Of a stretch of DNA of 64,000 nucleotides, positions 10,445 to 22,027 are shown one piece after another. Positions within the stretch are counted from its first letter, which is position 1, and every line of letters begins with the position of its first letter. A model generated the notes under the pieces. The model had not been told where the DNA came from, ran no database searches, and saw nothing but the letters and a program-made list of their open reading frames with translations. Source of the stretch: Polytrichum commune. Lineage: Eukaryota; Streptophyta; Polytrichopsida; Polytrichales; Polytrichaceae. The translations under genes and the position numbers were made by a program. The DNA lies in the NCBI GenBank assembly GCA_950295325.1, contig OX485803.1:66851554-66915553 (forward strand), given 5' to 3'.

Positions 10445-13086
10445 TGTGAGGCCAAACCCCCCACCCTTAAGCGTTCGTAGTCCGAGTAGTGGGTTTGGGC
10501 TCACATTCTTCCATGGCATTGGCCTTGGGCTTGGATGAGTCCTTTGATGACTCGAGTGTCCAATTCCTTGCCTTGTACGCACAAGCCCAAGCGGACATTC
10601 CCCTTTTCCTTTTACCATTCGTTACCTTCACTTCCTTTGGGTCCTTGAGCTCCTCACTTGGCTTAGTTGTTGAGTCCATAGTGAAAGGATCAACTCGTCA
10701 TGTGATTTGGGTTTAAGCTACTCTACATACCAATCCATGAATGTAAAACAACTCATTTTTATTGCACGGTTATCGATGCAAAGTATTAACAAATACTTCT
10801 TGCATCAAGGCACACATGTCACACCACACAACTCAATCAAACATCAATTCACTCCCAATTCCACTATGGTTAAGCTCCTCAATTCTTCTAAACCGAACTC
10901 TAAATGCACCAAGGACATGCCCTTTCGTGCACTAGAGAAGGTTAGCTAGTCAAGAGGTGGTGTGAACCACATCCAAGTCCAATTGCCCTTAACTAGCTTA
11001 ATTCCTAGTTTGGCTACCCTATGCTAAGTGGGTGAGCATGCTAGAAATCTAACCAAATCAACTCCAAATCCCTTGCCGATTGTTTTCCCTAATGCCCCTT
11101 TCCTAATCAAACACATTAATCCCGAAATCCACCCAACAGAAAAATCTAGTGAACAATCATTCTACGCTGTTCCCTCGGGTCCCCAGCCCGTCAAGGCCCG
11201 TCAACAACCCGTCATTGCCCGTCACCGGGCTCGGGGACCTCCTGAGAGTTAGCTCGCTACTCTTTCCACGCGACGGCCCAGCACACAGTCTTCTTTCCAG
11301 CGGCAGCCCTGGAGTTGTTTCCACGGCAGCTCCCACAGATTGTGTCTTCCCTTAGGCCTGAGGCCCCCTTTTAATCTTTCTGGCTATCAATCCCCTCCCC
11401 TACTGGAGCTTGATCACTGCTCTGTGTCTGATTGCGGTTCGAGCTCCCAAGGATTCTTCTGATTCTACGCTCACTCGGTTCAAGCTTGATGGCTGCATTC
11501 AATTAAGCTGAATGCTTCACACCACCTTTTTCCTCCCCGCAAATCCTTCAATTTTATCGCCAATGCTTCGGTTTGTAGCTCCCAGGAGAATTCCGAGTTG
11601 CCGCAGCAGTTCCCAGCCATTCGTTGTTGTGGTTGCCACTCCTCGTCTCCTCATCCTTCTGCCCATTCAATCTTCTGAGTCACAGACTCCCCAGTAGATG
11701 CCACCAGAATTTCAACCCACTCAGCTTAATACTTGCACCCTCGAATGCCAATTCTGCAAAGTGACTTCGGTCATCCCTTTTCTTATTTAGTCCTTCACCT
11801 TAGATTCCGCCCAACCTCACATTCAAGTCCCAGTCCAAACCTCCTCAGTTTTAGCGCACAAATTCGGCAGTTCATCAAAGTTTGCATGTTGGCTGGTCTT
11901 TTACCACTCGCTCCCTCCCTGGCATTGTCAACCAATTCCACCTGCCGACCCAACCAATGCAGTCTAGGTGCCTGTTTTCTGTCACTGGTTGCCGTTCCTC
12001 AACCTTCCCCTGCCTGTAGTACATAGAGAGAGAGACAAGAGAGACTGAGAGCAGTCTGTTCCCATCCAGTGCCCGTCCTCCTGGTCTGTGTGCAGCTTGT
12101 TTTCTTTCACTCCAGGAGCCTACCTTCCCAGTCAAAGGCCCAGCTGACCTTAACTAACTTAGCCTTGCCAAGCCACATTTTTGGCATAGCAATTCCTAAC
12201 CCTTAAACTACCGAAAATTGAACATGGCTTGCTCTAACACAACAAGGCTCACCTCCATTGTGCACAAAACTTTTTCGAGATAGTTGCCTTCCTAACCTTA
12301 CTAAGAACTCAAATATCACACATGTGCCCCTCAAGCTCTTAAGAGCTCGCGCCCTCAAGGGACTTGGGAGAGTGAAACCAACTAACAACACTAATCAACC
12401 CACTAATTTCCCACACATTGCCTCTAAGTCCAAGAGTTTTTCTCACTAACTAATTCACATCCTCTTCACGAGCTCTAAGAGCTCCACTTCCTAACATCAA
12501 CAAGAGAGAGAGAGAGAGAGAATGAGAGAAATCCCCCACCTTACTTCGGACCCCCTTGGGAGAGCCCAACCCAAACATAGCCTTAGCCACCTTCCGCCGC
12601 CACAACTTTCTCCCCTTACCTTCCCAAATTGTCACTCACAACTTTAATTCAAATTGCGATGCTTAGGTCACGGTTTGATTGGTGCTTTAGAACTTAGCTT
12701 ATCCTCCACCTTGCATTCCTCCTTGGACCTTCCCCATTAAGTGGCCACAATGAGGTGGTCCACTTGTGGGCTCAATGTGATCCTCCATTCATCCCCGTTC
12801 GAATGCACTTGCCTCTTGAGTCACCTTGGTTGTCTCCATCCATTTGTACTAGCCTACTCACTAACTACTTGATCTAAGCCTTTCCTATCTACCCTACTTC
12901 ACTCCAATCCTTTCCTAAGGTAAAAACACAATAACCACTCACATGCTAGCCTCTTACAACATTGTACTTCTAAGGCTAACATTTCACTCTTTTTATATTT
13001 TTGTGAAGTGATACACCACTTCAAAGCACACCAACTAATATTTTCTAAAGGTTAAGACTAAATGTGGGCACCGCTTTGGGCTCACA
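10445..13086 (-). mobile_element. Solo-LTR-like element D
   Basis: A 2642-bp unit in minus orientation with an exact 5-bp duplication, cctcc, at 10440-10444 and 13087-13091. Own-orientation start is tgtgagcccaaagcggtgcc, and the end has the family terminal motif (10445-10505). It carries a stem-loop (10781-10798), a reverse-strand AATAAA (10758-10763), a small frame (10467-10679), a GC-rich block (about 11160-12130) containing repeated gcccgtcaacc-like words, and a GA run at 12503-12522. It landed at or next to the junction between the end of B and A, which hides B's right end. It is closer in layout to A and F, but carries the small frame like B, C and G. Confidence 0.86.
10467..10679 (-). 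CDS. LTR-embedded small protein, divergent copy D (70 aa)
   Basis: A frame of 70 codons in the terminal part of element D. It aligns to copies B, C and G through a basic N-terminal part (KVTNGKRKR) and the core GMSAWACAYKARNWTLE. Positions matching the other copies are Gly, Ser, Ala-Cys, Lys-Ala and Trp-Thr-Leu-Glu. The C-terminal part runs into the LTR's terminal motif, so its last residues are dictated by that DNA. Function unknown. The retained pattern in an otherwise diverged LTR supports selection on the core. Confidence 0.5.
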   Translation of the reverse strand: MDSTTKPSEELKDPKEVKVTNGKRKRGMSAWACAYKARNWTLESSKDSSKPKANAMEECEPKPTTRTTNA

Positions 13087-13285
13087 CCTCCCCTTAAACT
13101 AACATTTGTAATGCATGACGATCAAAGTCCATACAACAAAATCAATGCTAACTTAACTTCATCTAAACTTTAACAACTTCACATGCTTCTAATTGCTTTA
13201 ACAATTCAAGCAAGCACATATTCACAATTTTCCGTAATTTAACCATGAGGTTGACATGTGGGCACAATCTTGGGCTCATATGAGA

Positions 13286-14040
13286 TAAAAAATAGGATCA
13301 ATTTAATTTGTTGAGGGTAAAATTTATAAATTCGTTAGATTTACCATTGCATTGGAAATATGTCCCCTACATGATTATATGTAAAATAGGGTGGTGAATA
13401 ATTCCTTCATTTTAGTAATCAGTAGAAAGAAAATAGGGTTATAGATATTGGATCCCCCTAAAAGTGTGTAGTAGGATCAATAAAATAATTATGAGTTTGA
13501 CTATTTGAATGAAAAAGTGTGTAGTTTCTGTCCAAATTTGAATGAAGCACGTTAGTATAGAGGGAAATGTTGTGGGATTTGTTTGGGGGAAGGAATGTTC
13601 TGACTTCTCAACGACCCTTGGGTTTTGCAATGGCACGATTTTAGGGTTTGAGCAAGCACAGTGGCGCAAAGGGAGTGAAGCGTTCAAGTAGGAAGTCTTG
13701 TGATGTGAAGTGTGAAGCGGTGGAGCGTAGTGCAAAGGTGGTACGCAAGACACATTTTTTGAAGCTTTCTTCTTTGCTCCATAGCATTCACACATGGTGT
13801 TTCATGAGCGTCGTAGATTCAGCTTGCATCGCTCTCGTGTGGTAAGAATCGATTTCAAACTCCAACTCCTTGATTTTCCCTTTCCATTGCTTATCTTTCG
13901 ATGACATGCTACTAATTTCTCTTTGAATGCAGAAATTCTCCTCTTACAATTCATCACTCTCTCCTGAAGCTCCCGTTCTTATGCCCTTACCTTGTCAAGC
14001 TTCAGTACCCAACTCGACTCTCTCCTTGCAATCTCATATG
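13286..14040. other. Intergenic DNA, no supported gene
   Basis: AT-rich to 13640, then a more coding-like composition at 13640-13850 (a stretch reading GAKGVKRSSRKSCDVKCEAVERSAKVVRKTHFLK on the plus strand, too short to assign; only composition is informative). No family recognised. Confidence 0.4.
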
Positions 14041-14043
14041 TAA

Positions 14044-14830
14044 AGATCTTCATATTTGGATGTTAAAGGCGGGAATTCATGGTGCGTTGTAGTTGGTGCA
14101 CGGGTAGGTCACTCTAAGGCATTTTTGTGCACCACGTGCGGCTGGGGTTTTTTGTTTTGGGGCTATTTACCTTCAAGGGTTGAATTAAAGCCTCCCTATA
14201 ATTACTTAAATTTCAAAAATGGCCCATTTGTTTGCACCCTTCCATTACTTATATTGTCCAAGTCACTGCAATTTTTTGTACTCTATATTCCTTTTAAGTA
14301 ATAAAAGCTAATCTACTTCCTAACGCATTGACGAGTGTTAAGAGAAACCATGGAAACAAAGAAGGGTGCAAACAGTAATATCATTGCAAACAAAGTTATG
14401 AAGAAAACACATAGGAGACCATAGCAAACATACTAAACATACCTTCTAGGATCCTTATCTTCAACCCCTATATTAATTTTACAAAAAAATAATGGCCCAC
14501 ATTTTATATCCATCTAACTTACTTATAATGGGATTGTCTACATTTAATGGCCCCTTCATTATTTGGAATTCCTTTATAATTTTTATTTCAAATGATTTTA
14601 ATCCTCTCTATATTATGCCGCACGTCGTTTTTTAAATGCACTAAGTGACCTACCCGTGAGTGGGTGTTATAGCAAAGCACCCTACCGTGTATCTCGAAGG
14701 TGACAAAGTCAGTTTGCAAAAATCAGTTTTGGAACAACTTTTGATGAGTATTATAATGGTGTTAAGTCAGGATATTGAGGCAGCAACTCAAGCATGCTTA
14801 TATGGTGGTCGACCTAACAGCAGGGTGTAG
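14044..14830 (+). pseudogene. Possible gene relic interrupted by a TIR element
   Basis: A plus-strand frame is open from about 14044 to 14098 and, after skipping the 14099-14658 transposon and its second target duplication, continues in the same phase from 14667 to a TAG at 14828-14830 (about 70 codons in all). The left part reads YLDVKGGNSWCVVVG; the right part contains HPTVYLEGDKVSLQKSVLEQ and then a leucine/isoleucine-rich stretch. I recognise no family. A possible further exon lies at 15126-15214, preceded by ttcag and followed by gtaagc. It may be a host exon disrupted by the insertion, or chance. Confidence 0.3.
14099..14658. mobile_element. Non-autonomous TIR element (MITE), 560 bp
   Basis: The left end cacgggtaggtcact and the right end agtgacctacccgtg are inverted copies; the similarity continues imperfectly for about 40 bases, including a shared ccgcacgt/acgtgcgg block. 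The flanks agttggtg (14091-14098) and agtgggtg (14659-14666) form an 8-bp duplication with one mismatch. The interior is AT-rich and has no transposase. The 8-bp duplication points to hAT or a similar superfamily, but the terminal bases are not the usual CAGGG. Confidence 0.75.
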
Positions 14831-15125
14831 ATCTAAATGTTCAAATGTTAAGGTGGAATTTACCAAGTCACAACTGAGGGTTTCTCTTCATGCAATAAAA
14901 ATTCCAATGAGTGTTGAATTTCATGTTTCTTGTTTCATGTGAACATATAGCATATATAGTGGCTATTGAAATATGTTTTGTGTCCAATTTCTTCCACCTC
15001 AAGGTGTACCCCACTTTCACTCCCTTTGTCATATATGTCTTATCAAAATTTCTATTGACGAGGGAAATTCATGTCTCCCAAGTTTTTTTTTATCATTTGT
15101 GGTGCATTGAACTCGTATAATTCAG

Positions 15126-15214
15126 GAAGATGATGCAAATGTGACAACAAATGCACTTCACCCAGGCTGCACAAAGATTGGGCTCGGCTCCATGAAGGGG
15201 TATCATGTGATTAA
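15126..15214 (+). other. Possible isolated exon-like segment
   Basis: The stretch is bounded by an acceptor-like ttcag and a donor-like gtaagc, and reads EDDANVTTNALHPGCTKIGL followed by GSMKGYHVIK in one frame. It may belong with the relic at 14044-14830, but no complete gene structure could be built and I do not recognise the protein. Confidence 0.22.
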
Positions 15215-18200
15215 AAGTAAGCATCGTCCTTTCTTTCTATCAAACACTAGCCCTTCAATCAAATGTATGGGAGTATAAGACTGTTGTGTAGGTCTGAAGT
15301 TATACTTATCTATTATTCATTCAAATGCTTGAATTTGCCAGTGAAAAAATCATGTGTACCATGAAGCAAATCATGTGTAGGACACTTGGTTAAAGACACA
15401 CTTAAGACTAGACCTTGCAAGAGATAACATATATTTGATCAAAAGTGTGAAAGGCATAGTAAAATCTCATCCCCTTCCCTTCCACTAGCTTGGTTGCTCT
15501 TTACCCAAACAATATAAAGCGAAATCCAAGTACTTTGCAGCATGTAAAGTAATGCCCTCCAAGTGAATATGTACACTCTCAAGTAATGTCACTTCTAGTG
15601 TGGAAAAACAATGTGAGATGTGGAATACAAAGTTTCTAAAGAATTGTGCACTACAATGACCTTGACACAGTGTCTGCAGATGTCAAAATCTAGACCAATA
15701 TTCTCATTATTTCATCATGGTGTTATTTTTGCAAGTATTTTTGATTGAGCATGTTCAATTCTCCAAATCTAAAAATATAGTTTTCAAGCCATAGAATTAT
15801 GAGAATTAAGGTGGCTTGAGGTTCATTCTTCATCAATTTTTGTTGTTCCTATTACTTGTCTTGTAGTAGTGTCCAATATGCCAACCTTCTATTAATTGCT
15901 ATTTTGCTATAACAAGCTTTTGTAGATATTTGATGGTGCACTACAACTTTTGGCAACCTCATTATGGTAGACTCAGGAGATTGCGCTTTGCCTTGGAGGA
16001 AGACATGGTGGAGTGTTTGGAGACTTCGAAGGTTGCCCGTCTCATGCCAACAACTAGTTTTAGATATTCGTCGTCATTGGTGTTTAACCTCATAATTTAT
16101 GAGTCTTATCATGACATTGTAGAGGATGTTGAACATGTATCTTGATAGTATTGGAGGGTGTGTAGTTAGTTTTTTGGATAGGAACAAACCCAAGGAAACA
16201 ATCAGGGAAGACTTAAAAGGTGATTTCTATATCATCTAGGTGTCTTAGATAAGGATTGTTAGGAAAAACACAAGGTTATTTCACTTCATTTTGGATTGTG
16301 GATGACAATGGGATTACGGGTAAGGGATAACAACTCTAAAAGCCTCTCCAATTTAGTACATGCAAATGTGACAGTCTCACACCTCACTCTAAGTTCCCGG
16401 TCAATAGTCTGGCAGTGAGTTCATTTTAATTGGACCAAGTGCGGTGCACAATCATAGGACTCGCCATTGTCAATAGTCATTTGCAAGAGTAACCCATTTT
16501 AGTCTTGCTTATCAAAGTCGAGGGCCCTTTGATATCGTCAATAATCTGATATTTAATTAATCTTTTTTAATGAAACTGGAAATAGTCGGTATTGTCATCC
16601 TTTTAGGATCGCCGAGGTTCTTTAATTACTTGTGACGTTTAAATGAGGTTGTCCGACAATAGTCCTCACCGGTGCATAGCTCAAAGTAACAATAACGACC
16701 TCAGAATGCGTCAATAAGCCAAACCACATATATACGTACATGTCAATATGTCATATGATATAGGTCTTCATTTTATCTCATTAATGATCGAGCCTTCAAT
16801 TTAATCAGGTTATTATTCCAACCAATATCATTTAAAGTGTTTTCTTTATTAATCAATAGCAAAATTATTATGGTGTTCATTTACTCACCTAATTAGAAAT
16901 CCAGATCAATTTTAAGTCAGGGTAAATCCCTTTTATCTCTCAAATTTATATATATCGTACCAGTTGCTTAGGACGCCAACAGTCCAGGCCTTCCAGCTTC
17001 ACAAACCAGTTGAGTTTTACCCTTCGAAGTCTATAGCCTGGCCAGCAACCTTTCGGCTTCTGTCCACCGGTTGGACTGGTGCAGGTTTTCCCATATTCTC
17101 CTGAGTCTATAGTCTGGCCTTTCTGCAATACTGCAGCCAAATCATGACGAAATGCAAAACCAGATTTTCCACAGATAATCGCCACGTGAATTCAAAATGT
17201 TAACACAATGGTGAACCAATACATTACTCGTGACAATTGCCTAATATACATTAATTCCATCTTAAGGTAAATACGAGCAACCACAGATTATGGCCAGCTT
17301 AAGTATTTATGAGATTATCAATTGCAACCACAGGCAATTAAATCTGTGAAAACAAGATACTTAATTTCACCCGAATTCCTGCACTCTCTCCAAGAATCAC
17401 TCTTGCAATAAGATAATCAAATGTATAGATCAAACAATCAGCGTTCTCTACTTGGTCAATAGCAATCGGGTCAGATTATAATCCGTTGTTGCCATCGGTA
17501 ATATTTCACCAAAAACAACAGTTACTACTCAATCAGACAATTACCCTGATTCTCACACCTAAAACAATCTTACTCATTAGGCATCTATCACTCAGTCATA
17601 AAGAAATCGTCAGCACTAAAAGAATCGCCCAATAACATCCTCATGATTTCCACAATTCAGTAATTCATACGCACATGTAATCATAACCATACAAACACAC
17701 CATTGACTGAAGTTGCAATACATTACACTTATCCTTGTTACTCAAAATTTCATCAGATGACGGACGGCAGGTTGATAATTTGATCACGGCAGATATAGAG
17801 TTGAATAAAGTCTGAAAATATTATATTTCAAGATTATCCAAGCAGTAAAATCAGTCTGCAAAGTCTATGGCCTAAACAAATAACTATCACAATCCAGTTA
17901 CACACCCTGGATTGGACAAAACAGTTCAATACTTAATCAGACTATAGCCTTACAGACTTCGAGGAATCACTCCTCGGGAACTGGTAATTCCCTCTCACAG
18001 ATTTCTATATTACTTCGTAAAAAGTTGCCTCTACCCTCTCTCAGGCATCCCCTCTGCTTCTCTCCAAAATCAGACTCAATAATGGCCCATCTTCTCTACC
18101 AGACAATGGCCTGTATCTGCTTCTGACACCTCCTAAAATTAGGCCATAGTCTTTGACAGTTACCTTCTGAAACCTCAGCCTATAGTCCTTTTCATACACG

Positions 18201-18940
18201 TCCATTTGCAATTCTGAAGCTCAAAAAGGACACTATTTACACTGAAGTTTTATTTTAGCTAAGAAAATTTTAAAATTGCCATCACATGGTGCATAGTTAT
18301 ATCTTAATCCTTCACATTGTAAATATTTGGTACAAGGTTTGAATGGGACTATAATTGAATGTGTTTGTAAACATAATTAAAGTAAGTATTTTTAATTTGT
18401 GTATTTATTTTTCTTCTATTTGAATGCAATTTTTTTTTTTGAAGTAGATAGTTGTGCAAAATGTCATGTTTTGTTATAATTTATTGTATTTCTTGTTGTG
18501 TTTTATCTGTGTTTATAACTTGTCTATGTTAGCTTACATATTTTGTTATCTCCATGTTTATCGGTAAACCTTTAATTAGTATCCAAGTGCTATTGGTTGT
18601 GGTTTAAATGGTATCTTGAATGATTTAGGATTGGTATAACTAATTAAAACAAATTGAATGACAAGATGAATGATATGGAATGTTTGTTGCTCACATAGTC
18701 GATTTTGCAATGTTATAGTATTCCGTCCACTATTTGACACTTGTACAATTTATAGAAAAAGTATGGTGCCAAAAATTAGCCTCTCTAAACAATTACAAAT
18801 AAATATAGGGTGATAAAAAATATGTCAAAGTAGCTTTATATCTACAAATAGGGAGGGAAAAAATATTGAGAGGTGCATAAATATCCCCCCATTAAATACC
18901 CCATTATTGCATGTGGTTACAAAATATAAGAGGGTGTAAT
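15215..18940. other. Long stretch without a supported gene
   Basis: No gene was recognised. From about 16367 to 18240 the composition is more balanced and short phrases recur (gtcaatagtc, ctatagcctggcc/ctatagtctggcc at about 17027 and 17106). It begins tgtgacagtctcacacc, which looks like an LTR end, but I found no matching right end or target duplication. A 71-codon frame at 15930-16145 matches nothing I know. The flanks are AT-rich. Confidence 0.4.
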
Positions 18941-18944
18941 CCCC

Positions 18945-19340
18945 CCGAGGTTGGCGCACAAGCAATGATAAATAACCCTAAACCCTAAACCCTAGCAACA
19001 TATTCACAAAAGTAACCTTCAACATCAATCTCCAATAGTAGTCTCCAAGAGCAGATAGAAAGAAGCTTCCTCCAACATTAATTCTAGTATTTATGCGTCG
19101 GGACACAAACAATCCTAAACAATAGACCCTAGCAACACATTCACAAAAATAACCTCCAATAGAAGTCGCCAACAGTAGTTCCCAACAACAAATTCAAAAA
19201 ACCTCCCTTTAATAGGAATTGTAGCATTTGTAGACCGACACACAAGCAATTCTAAATAGCAGGCCCCAACAATAATTTCACAGAAATCATCTCCAACGGT
19301 AGTCTCCAGTAGCAGTCCCAACATCAAATTAAAAAAAAAA
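18945..19340. repeat. Tandem array, about 140-base unit, three copies
   Basis: Three diverged copies start near 18956, 19100 and 19238, each with acacaa(g/a)caat, then a ccctag/ccccaac motif, then cattcacaaaa and a ctccaatagtagtc-like stretch. The first copy has ccctaaaccctaaaccctag, which resembles two telomere units but is part of the array. The right edge is where element H inserted. Confidence 0.65.
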
Positions 19341-19354
19341 ATTCTTTAGTAGAC

Positions 19355-22022
19355 TGTGAACCCCTATAGTGGTCCACCATTCCGCGGGATCATTTTTAGT
19401 TAGGATGCTAGCATTAAAAGTTAAAATTGATAGGGAATTTAGAAAAAATTAGTTCATTTAGAATTTAGCCTAGGAGAAGGTTGATCAAAATGAAAACTAA
19501 GTAGTGTTAGAAAATAACAAATAGAAAAAAACATGCTAGCTAGTAAAAACAATTAGCTAAGATTTAAGTTAGTAGATGCTAACTAAGCAAATGTTAGTTT
19601 ATAAGCTGATATGGCCTACACAAAACGATTGGAGGTGTTTGGCATAAGAAAGCGAAATCAGCATGAAGATTTTTATTTTTTATTTTTTATTTTAAAAAAA
19701 ACTACTTGGCCACTTGTCCCCTTGCCAACTCAATGGCAAAAAATTAGAAATATTCTTAAGTTTTCCTGTCGGAGTCACCTCGGTGAGAGGGTGGCAACTT
19801 CAACTGGAAAAACTTCCGAGCCGAAATTTGGAGGAAAGATTCAAAGAATGGAGCCGGTGGCGGAGGGGTCCAACCTTTTTTTGAGAGGGTTTAAAAACCG
19901 CCTCCTTTCACTTTGTTCTATCTCTCTCTTCCTCTAATGCTTGGGCGAAGCCCTGTTTCAATGTAGTTAGGAAAAAAATTCTATCTTGCATTCTCAATGG
20001 CCTAATCGCAAGGCTTGAAAAAATCCTCTACTATCTCTCCTAGTTAGAATGTGTATTTGTTAACACACAAAAATTTCTTCTTTTCTTCTGTAGAAGTAGG
20101 TTGGATTGTAGGATTGCAAATGGAGGCATTGTAGACCTCAGCTGACAATGCCTTGAAAGCTTAGTTCATGATCTAAAAAAATACTTATTATTATTTTTCT
20201 TGTAAAGATTTTTTATAGCTATCAGTAGCAGTTTTCATTTGTAATTTGGTTAAGGTGGCAATTAGTTATGAATTCTCAAAGATGGAATAGAAAGACAGGG
20301 TGTTCCTTTGGACAACAGCTGCTATATCAAACTTGCTAGCCCAATAAAAATTCAAATTTTGAAAAGTTATATTTTTCCTAAGTAGATATGTTGTTTAGCT
20401 TTCCAAGGTTTTTTAGAAAATTTAATTTGAATAAGACATGAATTAGATATGAATTTGTGAAGGTGGGATCCATAGTTTGAGATTTTCTAGTTGACTGTTG
20501 CATTACAGGGAGTCTACTGAATTCATCTTTGCTTAACTTGCTAAGAACATATTTTTTTTAAATAAATATTTCCAAGGTTATCTAGAATGTTTGATTTGAA
20601 TAATATATGAATTAGATACAATTTTTTTAAGACGGGATACGTAGTTTGAGATTTTCTGGTTGACTGCTGCATTACAGAGAATCTACTGAATTGGTCTTGG
20701 CTTAACTTGCTGATAACATATTTTTCTCAATTAGACCTTGTTAATAACTTTCTAATGGTGTAAGGAAAGCCCAGATCAAAGTAGTAATGAATTTACTATG
20801 AATTTTTTAAGTTGGAAGTTAGATAGGTGGGTTGGAAAGATTGGTTGAATCGACCTCGCATTTCCAACCCTTATAACTTTTACATTTCTTATCCGATTGA
20901 AGTGATTTTTAGATCGTTAGAAAGATAATTACGTGTACTAAGTAAATTTGCTATGTTTAGGCCTAAATTACAGTATTACTTGACCGCCAAAGGAATATCC
21001 AACTCCATTGTTTTCGGGCCCCTTGGTATGTTTTATAATAGTAGCTTTATTTATTAGCAAGTTTCGTATGTGGTAAGTCGGATTCATCACCGACACGACA
21101 ACTCTAAATGTTGTTGGTGGAAAGGTAGAATTAATGACCCGCGAATCTATTATTATGTTGTTGGCCTTATTGATTGGGAGTAATGGCCCCAATTTATGAA
21201 GATTATACAACAGGTTGAACCTACAGGTAGTCGGTCACCCTAGTCCCATTAAGTTGCATTTCGTGGTCTATCCAGTGTAAATACACTTAATAATTAAAAA
21301 CATACAAAAAATTCTAAACCCTTGTTGGCAAGAGACCCAAATCGGAAACTTAACTCAGTAGAATGATACCACACTTCGGACTGTTGAAGTTTAAAGGGTA
21401 TTAGATATCATTCAACCTTCAAAGGACCTCCATGAGGCTTTAGAAGGTTCCGAGCTAAGGGGTACACCAACCAGGTAAGGAGTGATGCCTAATATATGAA
21501 TGTAGTGAGGTAAGATGTGCAAACAAAATTAATTAATTAAGAAGGAATTTGTGTAAAGGATGGGACTTAAGCAAAGTTCCCCCGCTTAGGAAATTAAATA
21601 TAACTAAGTAAAGAAATAGGAAGAATTGAATGGTCCATCAAATCGTCATTATTCCGTTCATTGAGCTAAGGTGGTATGAGTCACACCCGGTTGGTGTGTA
21701 TCAGAGCCATCCCAATTCACAACTTAGATTGTCTTGGTTTCAAGGTTGGTGCGTCTGCGCTTAGAATAGGTTGTATGTTAAGGTTAGAACTAGATATGAA
21801 ATTGATTAGTGGAGTTTAGAGCCATAATAATAAAAAACTAAGGTCCAACCTCCGGAGGTATTACAACGCATATTTAATTCACCTCCAAAAATCTAAGTAC
21901 TCACGTTATACACCTATCATCCGTATTCGGCTTGGGCACCTGCAAGTGCAGGCCACCTTCACCGAAGGGCTTATGTGATACTTTTAGGCTCCCTCGGAGG
22001 GGGGTGGCCCAAAAGCACCACA
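19355..22022 (+). mobile_element. Solo-LTR-like element H (second family)
   Basis: A 2668-bp unit beginning tgtgaacccctatagtggtc and ending ...cccaaaagcaccaca, with an exact 5-bp duplication, tagac, at 19350-19354 and 22023-22027. TG...CA ends and the 5-bp duplication indicate LTR-type integration. No coding domain was seen. It contains an internal tandem duplication (20411-20735). At about 21690, a sequence ending tgtgtatcagagcc resembles the primer-binding site for initiator tRNA-Met, directly after gagtcaca. Thus either this is a solo LTR with a chance match, or a short coding-free element whose left LTR ends near 21688. A related fragment of its first 65 bases occurs at 57590. Confidence 0.72.
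20411..20735. repeat. Tandem duplication inside element H
   Basis: Two copies of about 170 bases (starts near 20411 and 20580) share atttgaataa.a.atgaattagat, gtttgagattttct.gttgact and cattacag.ga.tctactgaatt. They are about 80 percent alike by eye, so the duplication is old. Confidence 0.7.
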
Positions 22023-22027
22023 TAGAC

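Larger units (their letters stand above)
5599..13280 (-). mobile_element. Solo-LTR-like element A, host of nested insertions
   Basis: This is the outermost element of a nested stack, in minus orientation. Its two ends are at 5599 (tgtgagcctc...) and 13280 (...tgggctcata), and the 5-bp duplication tgaga flanks both (5594-5598, 13281-13285). After removing B (with C inside) and D, about 1.5 kb of A remains, close to the 1.6 kb of element F. It has the family 60-base terminal motif at 5599-5660, the stem-loop at 5759-5776, a reverse-strand AATAAA at 5735-5740 and a GC-rich block at about 6060-6920. It lacks the small reading frame. It must be older than B, C and D. Confidence 0.8.

Noticed and set aside
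16367-18240. A third LTR family starting tgtgacagtctcacacc
   Set aside because: No matching right end, target duplication or second copy was found, so it stays unassigned.
18967-18990. ccctaaaccctaaaccctag resembling plant telomere repeat
   Set aside because: Only about two and a half units, and it is the start of one copy of a 140-base tandem repeat. Not evidence of a telomere.
21690-21706. A complete LTR retrotransposon starting at 19355 with primer site at 21690
   Set aside because: No gag or pol similarity follows and the right target duplication lies only 330 bases further on. Reported as a solo-LTR-like element with an unexplained motif instead.
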